From assembly GCF_000949295.1 (NCBI RefSeq), contig NZ_JXYS01000069.1, forward strand, positions 1 through 36,518: 36,518 nt of DNA. The letters are read 5' to 3'. Source of the stretch: Acidithrix ferrooxidans (lineage in GTDB: Bacteria > Actinomycetota > Acidimicrobiia > Acidimicrobiales > Acidimicrobiaceae). Below are positions 25,599 to 33,608 of the stretch, piece after piece. A program made the position numbers and the translations under genes. Position 1 is the first letter of the stretch. Each line of letters starts with the position of its first letter. The notes beneath the pieces were generated by a model. That model saw only the letters and a program-made list of their open reading frames with translations. It did no database searches and was not told the origin of the DNA.

Positions 25599-25616
25599 AT
25601 GCGTACGCGCATTATT
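25599..25616. promoter_or_regulatory. Operator-like motif ATGCGTA-N3-GCATTATT in the XRE gene promoter
   Basis: Almost identical to the motif at 19638-19656 and related to 17802-17818. It contains the 8-bp palindrome GCGTACGC. A possible -10 (TAGAAT, 25622-25627) lies just downstream, so a bound protein would block transcription of the XRE gene. A second small palindrome, TTCCAC-GTT-GTGGAA, sits at about 25570-25584. Confidence 0.5.
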
Positions 25617-25653
25617 CCTGGTAGAATGGGTATTGGGAAAAGGAACAATATTC

Positions 25654-26067
25654 ATGAATCCAGAACAATCACAAGCACTCGGAGAATTATTCCGCCAGAA
25701 ACGCAAGGAACTGGGGTACTCGGTCTATCAGGTGGCCGATGCTGCTGGAGTGCGCAGCTCAACCGTGGTGCGTTTCGAACAAGGCAAATTCGCCGCTCCA
25801 AGGCCAGACAAGCTGGCCCGCTTCGCCAGCCTTTTGCAGATACCGTTGGCCGATGTATACGCCCGGGCCGGATACCTGGTACCAGAAGAACTGCCAACCT
25901 TCGAGTCTTATCTGAAAACCAAGTATCGGGATCTTCCGGCAGCTGCGGTTATAGAGCTGAAGAAACTCTTCGAAGAACTCTCAGCCCGTCATGGTTTAGA
26001 CAACAATCAGGCAATTCCAATTACAGAAGAGGCAGGTGATGATGAAATCAGAAATAGCGCATCATGA
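25654..26067 (+). CDS. XRE-family HTH regulator of the integrative element
   Basis: About 137 residues from the ATG at 25654, chosen because AAAAGGA lies eight bases upstream and because the helix-turn-helix begins directly after it. The XRE domain spans about residues 8-65: LGELFRQKRKELGYSVYQVA, AGVRSSTVVRFEQG, LQIPLADVYARAGY. The last part is a helical tail (LPTFESYLKTKYRDLP) of the kind seen in actinobacterial element repressors. It overlaps the recombinase gene by about 29 bases, so both are translated together. It is the best candidate to bind the ATGCGT motifs in front of itself and two other operons, controlling excision and transfer; that is inference from position. Confidence 0.82.
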   Translation: MNPEQSQALGELFRQKRKELGYSVYQVADAAGVRSSTVVRFEQGKFAAPRPDKLARFASLLQIPLADVYARAGYLVPEELPTFESYLKTKYRDLPAAAVIELKKLFEELSARHGLDNNQAIPITEEAGDDEIRNSAS

Positions 26068-27874
26068 GTCAGGAGCAACAGAGGCCATGACAAACACTGA
26101 TCAAAGCACCCTTACACTTCCAACGGAGATGGCCCGCGATCAGAGGTCAAATCCGGAGGATAACGATACAGTTCCTCAGGATATTTCCACCAAACGTGCC
26201 GTTGCCTATATCCGTGTCAGCACCAAGGCACAGGCGGAACGTGATGGAAACCCGGAGGGCTATTCCCTGCCGACTCAGCGAGCAGCTTGTTCAAACCGTG
26301 CCCACCAGCTTGGAGCGGTAATCGTAGATGAATACATAGACAAGGACAGTGGCACCAGCGTCGACAAGCGCCCTGCCATGTTGACGCTTATTGATCGGGT
26401 GACCCAAGAACGAGACATCGACTACGTAATCGTGCACCAGCTCAGTCGCTTTGCCCGTAACCGCCTGGATGATGCTAGTATCACCATGCGTTTGGAGGCG
26501 TCTGGTGCAACCCTGATCTCCTGTATGGAGGGTGGAATAGATCAGACTGCTTCAGGTCGAATGCTTCAGGGAATGTTGGCCGTCGTCAATGAGTATCAAT
26601 CGCGCAATCAGGGCGACGATATCAAACGCAAGACGCTACAGAAAGTCAAAGACGGTGGAACTCCATCGCTTGCGCCAATTGGATATGTTAACGTTCAAGG
26701 TATCAATGCTGAGAAAGATAAGCGCTGGGTGGAAGTAGATCCAGAGCGTGCACCTCTTATCACGTGGGCATTCGAAGAATACGCAACCGGGAAGTGGTCG
26801 CTCGCTAAGCTGCTAGCGGAACTTACAGAACGTGGGTTAACGACTCGTCCAACTCCGAAGAGACCATCACAGCCATTGCATCTATCCCTTCTCCAGCGAC
26901 TTTTCACAAGACCGTACTATAAGGGCGTCGTGGTATATCACGGCGTTGAATACCCTGGCAAGCACATTCCACTGGTATCGGCTGAAGTTTTTGGTCGAGT
27001 ACAGGAAGTACTGACAGCTCATAATGTTTCAGGGGAGCGGCATTGGAAACACGAGCATTATCTCAAAGGTACCATATTCTGCGCAAAGTGTGGCGGGCGC
27101 CTATCTCTAACACACGCAACTGGACGTGGGGGAACCTACGTCTATTTCTACTGTCTGGGGCGAAAAGCCAACGGCCAGTCCTGCTGGCAAAAGGCACTGC
27201 AGGTGGAGCTTGTTGAACAACGAGTGGAGGAATTCTGGCAAGGAGTTCGAATCACCTCAGTGCGAGCGGAAGAACTTCGTTCAGTTCTCGCGAGTGGCCT
27301 TGACGACGCCCGAGCTGATGCGGAACAACAAAAACATCTGCAGCAGTCTCGGATCGCCAAGCTAGTCATTGAGCGAAAAAAGTTGCTTGATGCATATTAC
27401 CAAGGTGCAGTGCCGATGGACTTATTGGGATCTGAACAGGATCGCATCAGCACAGCGATGGACAATGCTCTAAGACAGCTCGACGAATCTAGTCTGGCAT
27501 TTGACGGCGTAGAACAGACGCTCAACAAAGCTATTGGATGGGCGTCTGAACTTCCCGAAGCTTATCGATACGCGAATGATAAAGTTCGTAGAGGACTGAA
27601 CCAGGCGGTCTTCACTCGACTGATGGTCTGTGAAGACGGAGTTACAGCTTATGAGTACACCGATGGGATGGATGTCTTTTTAGAAAGAAACCCAAGGGTA
27701 GTGCCGATTCCAGAGCGATTTGAGAATATTGATCTACAAGACAGAAACCCATTCAGATTCTCATTTGAGAAGTTGCAAAATTATATTGGCATTGCTTTCG
27801 CCCAGGGTTTGGACGTCATGCATCTGGTGGAGGTGAGCGGACTCGAACCGCCGACTTCTACGATGCGAACGTAG
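26039..27874 (+). CDS. Large serine recombinase (integrase) of the element
   Basis: About 611 residues from the ATG at 26039 (a GTG one codon earlier and an ATG one codon later are also possible). The catalytic serine is in VAYIRVSTKAQAERDG, about 55-60 residues in. The resolvase core continues with GYSLPTQRAA, DKDSGTSVDKRPAM and HQLSRFARN. The recombinase domain follows (YATGKWSLAKLLAELTERGL), then a zinc ribbon FCAKCGGRLSL with a second pair in YCLGRKANGQSC. A coiled coil and C-terminal region complete the standard large serine integrase. The last 15 or so codons (EVSGLEPPTSTMRT) are the antisense of the tRNA-Ala gene, so the stop codon is supplied by the attachment site. The N-terminal 50 residues before the core are longer than usual and may start later. 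Confidence 0.92.
   Translation: MMKSEIAHHESGATEAMTNTDQSTLTLPTEMARDQRSNPEDNDTVPQDISTKRAVAYIRVSTKAQAERDGNPEGYSLPTQRAACSNRAHQLGAVIVDEYIDKDSGTSVDKRPAMLTLIDRVTQERDIDYVIVHQLSRFARNRLDDASITMRLEASGATLISCMEGGIDQTASGRMLQGMLAVVNEYQSRNQGDDIKRKTLQKVKDGGTPSLAPIGYVNVQGINAEKDKRWVEVDPERAPLITWAFEEYATGKWSLAKLLAELTERGLTTRPTPKRPSQPLHLSLLQRLFTRPYYKGVVVYHGVEYPGKHIPLVSAEVFGRVQEVLTAHNVSGERHWKHEHYLKGTIFCAKCGGRLSLTHATGRGGTYVYFYCLGRKANGQSCWQKALQVELVEQRVEEFWQGVRITSVRAEELRSVLASGLDDARADAEQQKHLQQSRIAKLVIERKKLLDAYYQGAVPMDLLGSEQDRISTAMDNALRQLDESSLAFDGVEQTLNKAIGWASELPEAYRYANDKVRRGLNQAVFTRLMVCEDGVTAYEYTDGMDVFLERNPRVVPIPERFENIDLQDRNPFRFSFEKLQNYIGIAFAQGLDVMHLVEVSGLEPPTSTMRT
27825..27874. other. Probable attachment site (right end of the integrative element) in tRNA-Ala
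   Basis: The recombinase reading frame ends inside the 3' half of the tRNA gene, and mobile genes stop here while household genes begin on the other side. This is the classical sign of integration at a tRNA 3' end. The partner repeat was not found elsewhere in the window, so the left end lies outside it. The exact core cannot be defined. Confidence 0.65.
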
Positions 27875-27900
27875 CGCTCTTCCAACTGAGCTACACCCCC
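27825..27900 (-). tRNA. tRNA-Ala (anticodon CGC)
   Basis: Complete cloverleaf on the minus strand. The acceptor stem GGGGGTG pairs with CACCTCC, including the G3-U70 wobble that identifies alanine tRNAs. D arm GCTC...GAGC, anticodon stem CTACG/CGTAG with loop TTCGCAT (anticodon CGC), variable loop of 5, T arm with TTCGAGT loop, discriminator A and encoded CCA (27825-27827). It lies 18 bases downstream of the membrane-protein gene on the same strand and is overlapped by the recombinase gene on the other. Confidence 0.93.
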
Positions 27901-27918
27901 GTTATTTACTTATTTAGC

Positions 27919-28554
27919 TTAGTAGTAACCAACTTTAAGAGGATCCCCTTTTTGGAGTTGGCCCTCTAGCTCAAAGTAGCTAACATCCTCATTTAGTGCC
28001 TGTCTTGACAGATATGGAGCTCTTTGCGGACTATCTTCACGTGGCGAGCGAGGAGCCGGCGACGGATATTGAAGTTGGGCGTTCTGCCGGCGATAATGGG
28101 ATCCTTTGCGGTTTCGCTTGATTGAAAGTAGAGCCAAGATGTAAACGATTACCAGTGCCAAGACTCCGACAAATCCTAAAAGTGCAAAAAATGAGGCAGA
28201 AATTACAAGAGCTAGGGTCATCAATAGCAGTGCTGTCAAGAGTGCGAAAAGCGTACGAGTTCTTCGCTCAACTGCGGTGATCGGATGATTTCTCACGGTT
28301 GAGTCAGTGGCGCTTTGTGTCAGGACCCTATGAGGCTGATGATTATGGCTATGAAGGTGGGTTTGTCGCATGTAAAGGGTGTGAGTCGTGGAATAATTAT
28401 CTTCACCGTTATGCAGTGTTGAGGTCCTGCCAAGTACTAGCAATTGTTCGTGAAATTGTGATACTGAGGTTACGACGCCTCTATTATGCACTTTTACAGC
28501 GCTAATTGTAACTAGGGCAATAAACCACCCTGAAAGTACCAAAATAATATTCAT
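27919..28554 (-). CDS. Hypothetical membrane protein
   Basis: 211 residues. One N-terminal hydrophobic segment (ILVLSGWFIALVTISAV) and a central pair of membrane helices (about 105-145: LFALLTALLLMTLALVISAS, then ALLGFVGVLALVIVYILALL), separated by a polar His- and Thr-rich region. The C-terminal tail is basic then acidic, with a Pro-rich stretch (QYPSPAPRSPREDSP). A ribosome site, AAAAGG, lies before the ATG at 28554. It resembles small uncharacterised membrane proteins of actinobacteria. It is the first chromosomal gene beyond the tRNA and may share a transcript with it. A 36-bp palindrome lies 27 bases upstream of its start. Confidence 0.7.
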   Translation of the reverse strand: MNIILVLSGWFIALVTISAVKVHNRGVVTSVSQFHEQLLVLGRTSTLHNGEDNYSTTHTLYMRQTHLHSHNHQPHRVLTQSATDSTVRNHPITAVERRTRTLFALLTALLLMTLALVISASFFALLGFVGVLALVIVYILALLSIKRNRKGSHYRRQNAQLQYPSPAPRSPREDSPQRAPYLSRQALNEDVSYFELEGQLQKGDPLKVGYY

Positions 28555-28580
28555 TTTCAGCCTTTTAGGAATTCCTCGTT

Positions 28581-28616
28581 AACCTAATAAATTACACTAG
28601 TGTAATTTATTAGGTT
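28581..28616. repeat. Perfect 36-bp palindrome
   Basis: AACCTAATAAATTACACT (28581-28598) is followed directly by its exact reverse complement, with no spacer; the centre is ACTAGT. It lies between the end of moaC (28654) and the start of the membrane-protein gene (28554), both on the minus strand. It may be a terminator for moaC or, because it sits about 30-60 bases before the next start, an operator. Confidence 0.93.
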
Positions 28617-28653
28617 TGTCCATCTCTATTTTGGAATTAGCCTTTAATTGACG

Positions 28654-29190
28654 TTAAAAAAGCGGATCTGCGAGCTTATCGTGGCCGGGTCGTTTCCAGG
28701 TTCCAGATTTCCCGCCCACCTTCTCCCAAAGAGCGAGATCTGTTATGGTCATCGATCGATCTATGGACTTGCACATGTCATAGATCGTTAGCGCAGCGAT
28801 AGAACACGCCGTCATGGCCTCCATTTCAACTCCGGTTCGATCGATCGTCTCAACCTGGGCCTCAACCTCTACGAAGTCGTCTCCAATAAGAAAGTTTACG
28901 TAGATGGACCCTACCAAGAGTGGATGACAAAGGGGTATTAGGTCCGAAGTTCGTTTTGCTGCTTGAATCCCAGCGATTCGTGCCGCACCGAGCACGTCAC
29001 CCTTATTTATTGCGTTACTGGCAACTTTAGCCGTTGTCTCAGCCTCCATCACAACCCGGCAGCGCGCAACCGCTCGTCGATGTGTTGGCTCCTTGGGTGT
29101 GACGTCTACCATGCGAGCGCGTCCAAGTGGGTCTAGATGGGTCAATCCGGAGTCTGTCATAGGGGTTAAGCCTAGATCGTATTTTTGCAC
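28654..29190 (-). CDS. moaC: Cyclic pyranopterin monophosphate synthase
   Basis: Converts the product of MoaA into cyclic pyranopterin monophosphate, the second part of the first step of molybdenum-cofactor synthesis in the cytoplasm. The family pattern is complete: LTHLDPLGRARMVDVTPKEP near the N-terminus, RTSDLIPLCHPLLV in the centre, VETIDRTGVEMEAMTACSIA and YDMCKSIDRSM towards the end. 178 residues from the GTG at 29190, which has AAGG seven bases upstream; the ATG at 29160 would give 168 residues, closer to the usual length. It follows moaA by 31 bases on the same strand, so they are cotranscribed. A 36-bp palindrome after the gene may end the operon. Confidence 0.95.
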   Translation of the reverse strand: MQKYDLGLTPMTDSGLTHLDPLGRARMVDVTPKEPTHRRAVARCRVVMEAETTAKVASNAINKGDVLGAARIAGIQAAKRTSDLIPLCHPLLVGSIYVNFLIGDDFVEVEAQVETIDRTGVEMEAMTACSIAALTIYDMCKSIDRSMTITDLALWEKVGGKSGTWKRPGHDKLADPLF

Positions 29191-29221
29191 TGTGATGCCT
29201 TAGCGCGATCTTTGCGCGATT

Positions 29222-30229
29222 TTATCCCCCGATTTGGCTCATTGAACGATTGGGACGTAAGAAGTTGACGTTGCCGATCTGGTGCCCTGCCCATTTGAGA
29301 CCCACAGCTCGTTCCATTTCCGCAGCCAATTCGTCGTCACTGCCTCCGCGTCGCATGATCTCACGAAGATCGTATTCCTCGATAGCAAAGAGACAAGTTC
29401 GAAACTGTCCTTCGGCTGTAATGCGAACTCTGTCGCAACTCTCACAAAATGGTTCTGTTACAGTTGGGATTACCCCAAACTCGTGGTTGGTATCTCCTAA
29501 GCGATATCGGCTAGCAGGGTCTGAACCGTTGTTTATCTTTGTCAATGAGTATTTGCTAGCTATAATGTCGACTATCTCATCGGAGGGCACTACCTTATTT
29601 TCAGACCAAGCGTCGTCTGCATCAAGAGGCATAAATTCAATGAAGCGTGGTGTGACACCCAGATCTACTCCAAATTCGATGAAATCAAGTATTTCGTCGT
29701 CATTAATTCCCCTCATTACTACCACGTTTAGTTTTACGGGATCGAATCCAACGGCTTTTGCAGCTTGAATTCCACCTATTACTTTTAGTAGCTGGTCGCG
29801 TCGGGTAACTTGAGCGAATTTTTTCCGGTCCAAAGTGTCAAGGGATATATTGATTCTGTTCAACCCAGCTTTTTTTAGATCTTCAGCCAAAGTGGAGAGT
29901 GTGGCCCCATTGGTCGTCATTGCGATATCGACTGGTTTTGAAGTAAGCGGATTTCGCAAGGACGAAAGCTTTTCCACAAGGAGTGGAAGTTGTGCGCGAA
30001 CTGTCGGTTCTCCGCCTGTCAAGCGGATCCCGTCGAAGCCGTATCTTTCGACTCCAATTCGTGCAATTCTAACGATCTCTTCGAAGGTGAGCACATCTTC
30101 TCGACGCACCCACTGCATCCCCTCGGCAGGCATACAGTAGAGGCACCTAAAGTTGCATCGATCGGTAATTGAAATTCTTAGATCTTTTACGACCCTTCCG
30201 AATGAGTCCACCAAAGCTTTTTCCTGCAT
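29222..30229 (-). CDS. moaA: GTP 3',8-cyclase (radical SAM)
   Basis: Radical SAM enzyme that rearranges GTP in the first step of molybdenum-cofactor synthesis, partner of MoaC. The N-terminal cluster motif is DRCNFRCLYCMP, with cysteines at about residues 25, 29 and 32 (from the ATG at 30229). The second, substrate-binding cluster is FCESCDRVRI with the third cysteine in FRTCLF near the C-terminus. The protein ends in GG, the conserved tail needed for activity with MoaC. GGEPTVR and the LNVVVMRGIND segment also fit. The ATG at 30229 is preferred over a TTG three codons upstream. Length (about 335) is normal. The gene lies between moeA and moaC, all on one strand. Confidence 0.96.
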   Translation of the reverse strand: MQEKALVDSFGRVVKDLRISITDRCNFRCLYCMPAEGMQWVRREDVLTFEEIVRIARIGVERYGFDGIRLTGGEPTVRAQLPLLVEKLSSLRNPLTSKPVDIAMTTNGATLSTLAEDLKKAGLNRINISLDTLDRKKFAQVTRRDQLLKVIGGIQAAKAVGFDPVKLNVVVMRGINDDEILDFIEFGVDLGVTPRFIEFMPLDADDAWSENKVVPSDEIVDIIASKYSLTKINNGSDPASRYRLGDTNHEFGVIPTVTEPFCESCDRVRITAEGQFRTCLFAIEEYDLREIMRRGGSDDELAAEMERAVGLKWAGHQIGNVNFLRPNRSMSQIGG

Positions 30230-30345
30230 AGTATTCAAAGCCTATCACTATGGTTGGAATTCGGAGTGTGTTTGGTTGGTTCTGGCACTAGATGTAACTT
30301 TCGTTTCTCTTTGAGGGTTCTATTTGAGTTGAATGTGTCGTTTCT

Positions 30346-31566
30346 CTAAAGAGCACCAAGAGGTAATACTTCGACCTCTTGGTCTTTGAGGAATCCATCT
30401 CCGTCTTCGACGATGATAAGAGAATTTGCTTTCGACATCTCATGGAGCATGTGTGAACCTTGTTTGTCAAGAGGCTTTACTGCTAGGGCTCCACTGTTAT
30501 TTACATGTAGATTCGAACGTACAAAGTGTCTTTTACCGTCAGGGGTTCGCTTGTAAGCGCCGGTGGCTTTTGCTAAAACTGGCCGAGGGAGCGGCTCTAG
30601 ATCTCCTTGCATCTTTCGAAGCGCGGGTTTGACCAATAGTTCGAAGCTGACTAACGCGGAGACGGGGTTGCCGGGTAAACCGAAGAATGGAGTGTTGTCG
30701 ATTTTTCCAAACGCAAAGGGCTTGGCTGGTCGTATCGCGATTTGCATCCACTGAGCTTTTCCATTTGACAGTTCGTTTAAGATTGCTTTGGTGTAGTCGA
30801 AATCTCCTACACTGACGCCGCCAGAGGTTATTATGACGTCTACCTCTTTGGCTGCGTCTAAAAATGCCTTGCGTAGATCCTCTGGTCTATCTTTCACGAT
30901 TCCTAGATCGAGGACGTTGGCGCCGCTTGAGGATGCAATTGCAAGTAGGGAATGACGATTTGAATCTCGTATCTTTCCGTAGGTTAGGGCCTGTCCGACC
31001 TCGGCGAGTTCGTCTCCGGTCGAGATCACGCCAATTTTGATTCGGCGAAAGGCTGGCACTTTCGCAAATCCCACAGATGCTAATACACCTATATGAGCTG
31101 GGGTTAATCGGGTATTTGATTCAAAGAGCCGAGTTCCAATTGCTATGTCTGAACCTTTGCGTCGTATGTTGTCACCCGGCGCAATTCGACAAGAAATAGT
31201 CGCCATAATATCGCTAGCAACGACATCTTCTATCATTACCACGGCCGAACAATTTGATGGTATTGGTGCGCCCGTCATGATTCGAACGCATGTACCCGGG
31301 GCAATCTCTACCTTGTCTGGGCTACCGGCGGCAATGGTGGCTGCGATTCTTACCTCGATGCTCCCTGAGAGGTTTAGACGATCTATCTCCTCTGATCTAA
31401 TGGCTATTCCGTCGACTGCTGTGTTGTCAAATGGGGGAATTTCTTCCATGGCCTCAAGCGAACCCGAGGTAATGAGTCCGTTTGCTTCGTCGATAGGAAT
31501 TGCCATTGCCCGTGAGGTATCAATATTTGACAATACGTACTGCTGTGCCTGTGTTAAGGGGATCAT
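30346..31566 (-). CDS. moeA: Molybdopterin molybdotransferase
   Basis: Inserts molybdate into adenylated molybdopterin, the last common step of cofactor synthesis. 406 residues, the usual length. Recognised are PPFDNTAVDGIAIR near residue 45, the MTGAPIPSNCSAVVMIEDV stretch, the nucleotide-binding core TSGGVSVGDFDYTKAIL, and FFGLPGNPVSALVSFELLV. AAAGAGA lies just before the ATG at 31566. It heads the moeA-moaA-moaC cluster. The next gene upstream is galU, 640 bases away, so the cluster has its own promoter. Confidence 0.95.
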   Translation of the reverse strand: MIPLTQAQQYVLSNIDTSRAMAIPIDEANGLITSGSLEAMEEIPPFDNTAVDGIAIRSEEIDRLNLSGSIEVRIAATIAAGSPDKVEIAPGTCVRIMTGAPIPSNCSAVVMIEDVVASDIMATISCRIAPGDNIRRKGSDIAIGTRLFESNTRLTPAHIGVLASVGFAKVPAFRRIKIGVISTGDELAEVGQALTYGKIRDSNRHSLLAIASSSGANVLDLGIVKDRPEDLRKAFLDAAKEVDVIITSGGVSVGDFDYTKAILNELSNGKAQWMQIAIRPAKPFAFGKIDNTPFFGLPGNPVSALVSFELLVKPALRKMQGDLEPLPRPVLAKATGAYKRTPDGKRHFVRSNLHVNNSGALAVKPLDKQGSHMLHEMSKANSLIIVEDGDGFLKDQEVEVLPLGAL

Positions 31567-32209
31567 TCTCTTTGAACCTAACTAGATATTTCCTTTTATA
31601 TACCTACGTTAGATTCAAAATGGAAATTTAAGGCGAGTGCGTACAGGCTAAAGAAGTGCGGTCACTCTTAATGGTCTCCATGGTGGCGATCCGATCTTGG
31701 GAATCTGGGCGCCAGGGGTTTCACTTGGATGATTGCGCCTTGGTTGGGGTGGCGACTAAGGCCAAAAAAGTGATCCCAAGCCTATTTAGCCGATGCCCGT
31801 ATGGGGGAGTTTGCAAGGGTGATTTTACCCGAGGCGTGATCTGTTGGTTGATGAATCTTTATTGTAGGTTTGCCGGTACTTCTTTAATCTCTTTGTGGCC
31901 ACGATGAGATTTTGAGTAGTTGTTGAGACTGTGCTTTGAGTATCTTGGCGAATTGGTAGTAGATTCGACGGCACTTGTAACTAGAAGGCTTGAGTTTCGA
32001 TTTTTGCAAGATTTGCCCTAAAGATCTGACTCAGAATAAGTTTGTTGGGTTTTGTGGTTCCGGGTAAAGCGTCGGTTGAGAATCAATATTTAGAGGGTTT
32101 ACTTAAAATAATTGCTTCTGACGGATTTTCGGTTCTACAGGATATTTGTGGAATCATGCAGAGCAATTACCATATCAGCTATAGTATCGGTGGCTAAATC
32201 AGACAGAAC
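31567..32209. other. 643-base non-coding region upstream of moeA
   Basis: No gene with family character on either strand; the longest open frame (31656-31907, plus) has no ribosome site and an unconvincing composition. The part nearest moeA, read on the minus strand, has an AT-rich stretch (GGTATATAAAAGG) that may be its promoter. G-rich, partly self-complementary sequence at about 31640-31850 could be a structured leader RNA, possibly a cofactor-sensing one, but I cannot match it to a known riboswitch by eye. It may also be a decayed gene. Confidence 0.4.
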
Positions 32210-33169
32210 TTATATGAGTTTGCGATCTAGATCAATCTTTATATCGAGCAGGTCTTGGCACATTTCACGTAATTTTGTATCATTGGCAACCACGTTTGCA
32301 AGAATTTCTCTGAATGGACCCGAGAGGTCGCTGCGATCTAGTGCAGTTTCGACCGTTGCCCTCAGGTAATCCAATTTATTTCCGATGTCATATCGTTTTT
32401 CCGAGGTGATGAGGCCATAGATTGCCTGCCATCCAAGAAGAATTTGAATTGCATCAGTTAATTGGATTTCACCAGCAAAGCCCGGATTTGTCTCTGAAAG
32501 CGCATCGAAGATTTCCGGAGTGAATATATATCTTCCAGTAACTGCTAGGTTGCTAGGTGCATCCTCTACGGTAGGTTTTTCAACTATTTTTGATATTCTA
32601 GCAAAATTTGGAGTCACGAATTCAGGCACAGCGCATCCATAAAGACGTATGTCGGCTTTTGGTACCTCGCGAAGGGCAATTACAGAACGACCGTTTCGAT
32701 AAAATTGTGACAGCATGTCAGGTAATAGGGTAGAGTCCGACGCTGCAATATCATCAGCCAAAAGAACGACAAAGGGCTCGCTTCCAACGTGAGCTTTAGC
32801 AGCTAGTACTGCATGTCCGAGACCTCGTGGATCCCCTTGTCGAACATAGTGAATCTCGGCTAGGTGGTTGATTTTACGAATTTCCGCCAGTTCTTTAGTT
32901 CTGTTGCCTTCTTCTAGGTAGTACTCAAGCTCAAATGATCGATCAAAATGATCTTCGATCGATCGTTTTGATCTGCCGGTAACAATTAGGATGTCGTCTA
33001 AACCTGCTGCGAGTGCCTCTTCGACTACGTATTGTATTGAGGGCTTGTCGACTACGGGAAGCATTTCTTTAGGTTGAGCTTTGGTCGCCGGAAGAAATCT
33101 TGTGCCGAGGCCAGCGGCTGGTATCACGGCTTTGCGAACTTGTTTCAATTTGAGTATTACCTCTCCCAT
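32210..33169 (-). CDS. galU: UTP-glucose-1-phosphate uridylyltransferase
   Basis: Makes UDP-glucose for cell-envelope and storage polysaccharides. The nucleotidyltransferase signature is complete: VIPAAGLGTRFLPATKAQPK with EMLPVVDKPSIQYVVEEA directly after, then FVVLLADDI, the acidic metal-binding site, and ITGRYIF-like VTGRYIFTPEIFD. About 319 residues from the ATG at 33169, which has CGGAGG ten bases upstream; the open frame could extend to an ATG at 33205, but that one lacks a ribosome site and sits in a hairpin. A near-consensus promoter (TTGCAT, 17 bases, TATAAT on the minus strand) lies just upstream. It is divergent from the FmdB-type gene. Confidence 0.95.
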   Translation of the reverse strand: MGEVILKLKQVRKAVIPAAGLGTRFLPATKAQPKEMLPVVDKPSIQYVVEEALAAGLDDILIVTGRSKRSIEDHFDRSFELEYYLEEGNRTKELAEIRKINHLAEIHYVRQGDPRGLGHAVLAAKAHVGSEPFVVLLADDIAASDSTLLPDMLSQFYRNGRSVIALREVPKADIRLYGCAVPEFVTPNFARISKIVEKPTVEDAPSNLAVTGRYIFTPEIFDALSETNPGFAGEIQLTDAIQILLGWQAIYGLITSEKRYDIGNKLDYLRATVETALDRSDLSGPFREILANVVANDTKLREMCQDLLDIKIDLDRKLI

Positions 33170-33182
33170 GGTGAGGTAGCCT

Positions 33183-33218
33183 CCGGGTTGTCGGTTGGGT
33201 CGCATTTTGACAACCCGG
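33183..33218 (-). promoter_or_regulatory. Hairpin in the galU leader, next to the ribosome site
   Basis: CCGGGTTGTC (33183-33192) and GACAACCCGG (33209-33218) form a perfect 10-bp stem. On the galU transcript the second arm ends in CCGG directly before AGG, so it partly covers the ribosome site of the ATG at 33169 and could modulate translation. Confidence 0.6.
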
Positions 33219-33233
33219 CGACTATAGCTATTG

Positions 33234-33262
33234 ATTATATAATCTTAATCCTTAAAATGCAA
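33234..33262 (-). promoter_or_regulatory. Sigma-70-type promoter of galU
   Basis: On the minus strand: TTGCAT (33262-33257), a 17-base spacer, TATAAT (33239-33234). This is close to consensus and about 65 bases before the chosen galU start. Confidence 0.7.
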
Positions 33263-33550
33263 TTGCTAGTGTGAGATTTGTAGAATTAGAAGACTCCAAT
33301 CCTAGATTTATCTATTTCTAAGATTAGCTTTGAGGCGGTGGAAATCACCATAGGATGCCCAATAAAGACGGCGCTTTTAACCTTTTGATCGCGATGATCT
33401 GACTTTGACTACTTTTGAAGTGGGTTAATCTTTTTGGTGCAGAGGTTTCGCGTCAGTTGCAATCTTTCCGGCACCGAAGAGATTTTGTTCTATCACTTTG
33501 TTTTATCGTCGAAGTCATGCGTACGAACTTAAGGCCAAACCATACTAAAA

Positions 33551-33577
33551 TTAGCACTCAGATATATTGAGTGCTAA
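33551..33577. promoter_or_regulatory. CIRCE element (HrcA operator)
   Basis: TTAGCACTC, nine bases, GAGTGCTAA: a perfect match to the CIRCE consensus bound by the heat-shock repressor HrcA. It lies 31 bases before the start of the FmdB-type gene, in a position to control it. CATACT at 33541 or TATATT inside the spacer may be the -10 box. Confidence 0.92.
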
Positions 33578-33608
33578 TCGTGAAAGACCTTTAGATTTAG
33601 GAGTAAAA

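Noticed and set aside
27825-27874. Second copy of the tRNA 3' segment within the window as left attachment site
   Set aside because: Visual search of the spacers at 8.6-8.9, 15.5-15.9 and 17.6-17.8 kb gave no match; the left end is probably outside.
31656-31907. Plus-strand frame upstream of moeA
   Set aside because: No ribosome site, opposite to the operon, unconvincing composition.
33567-33608. Earlier start for the FmdB-type gene
   Set aside because: It would begin inside the CIRCE element; the GTG at 33609 has the ribosome site and matches the family N-terminus.
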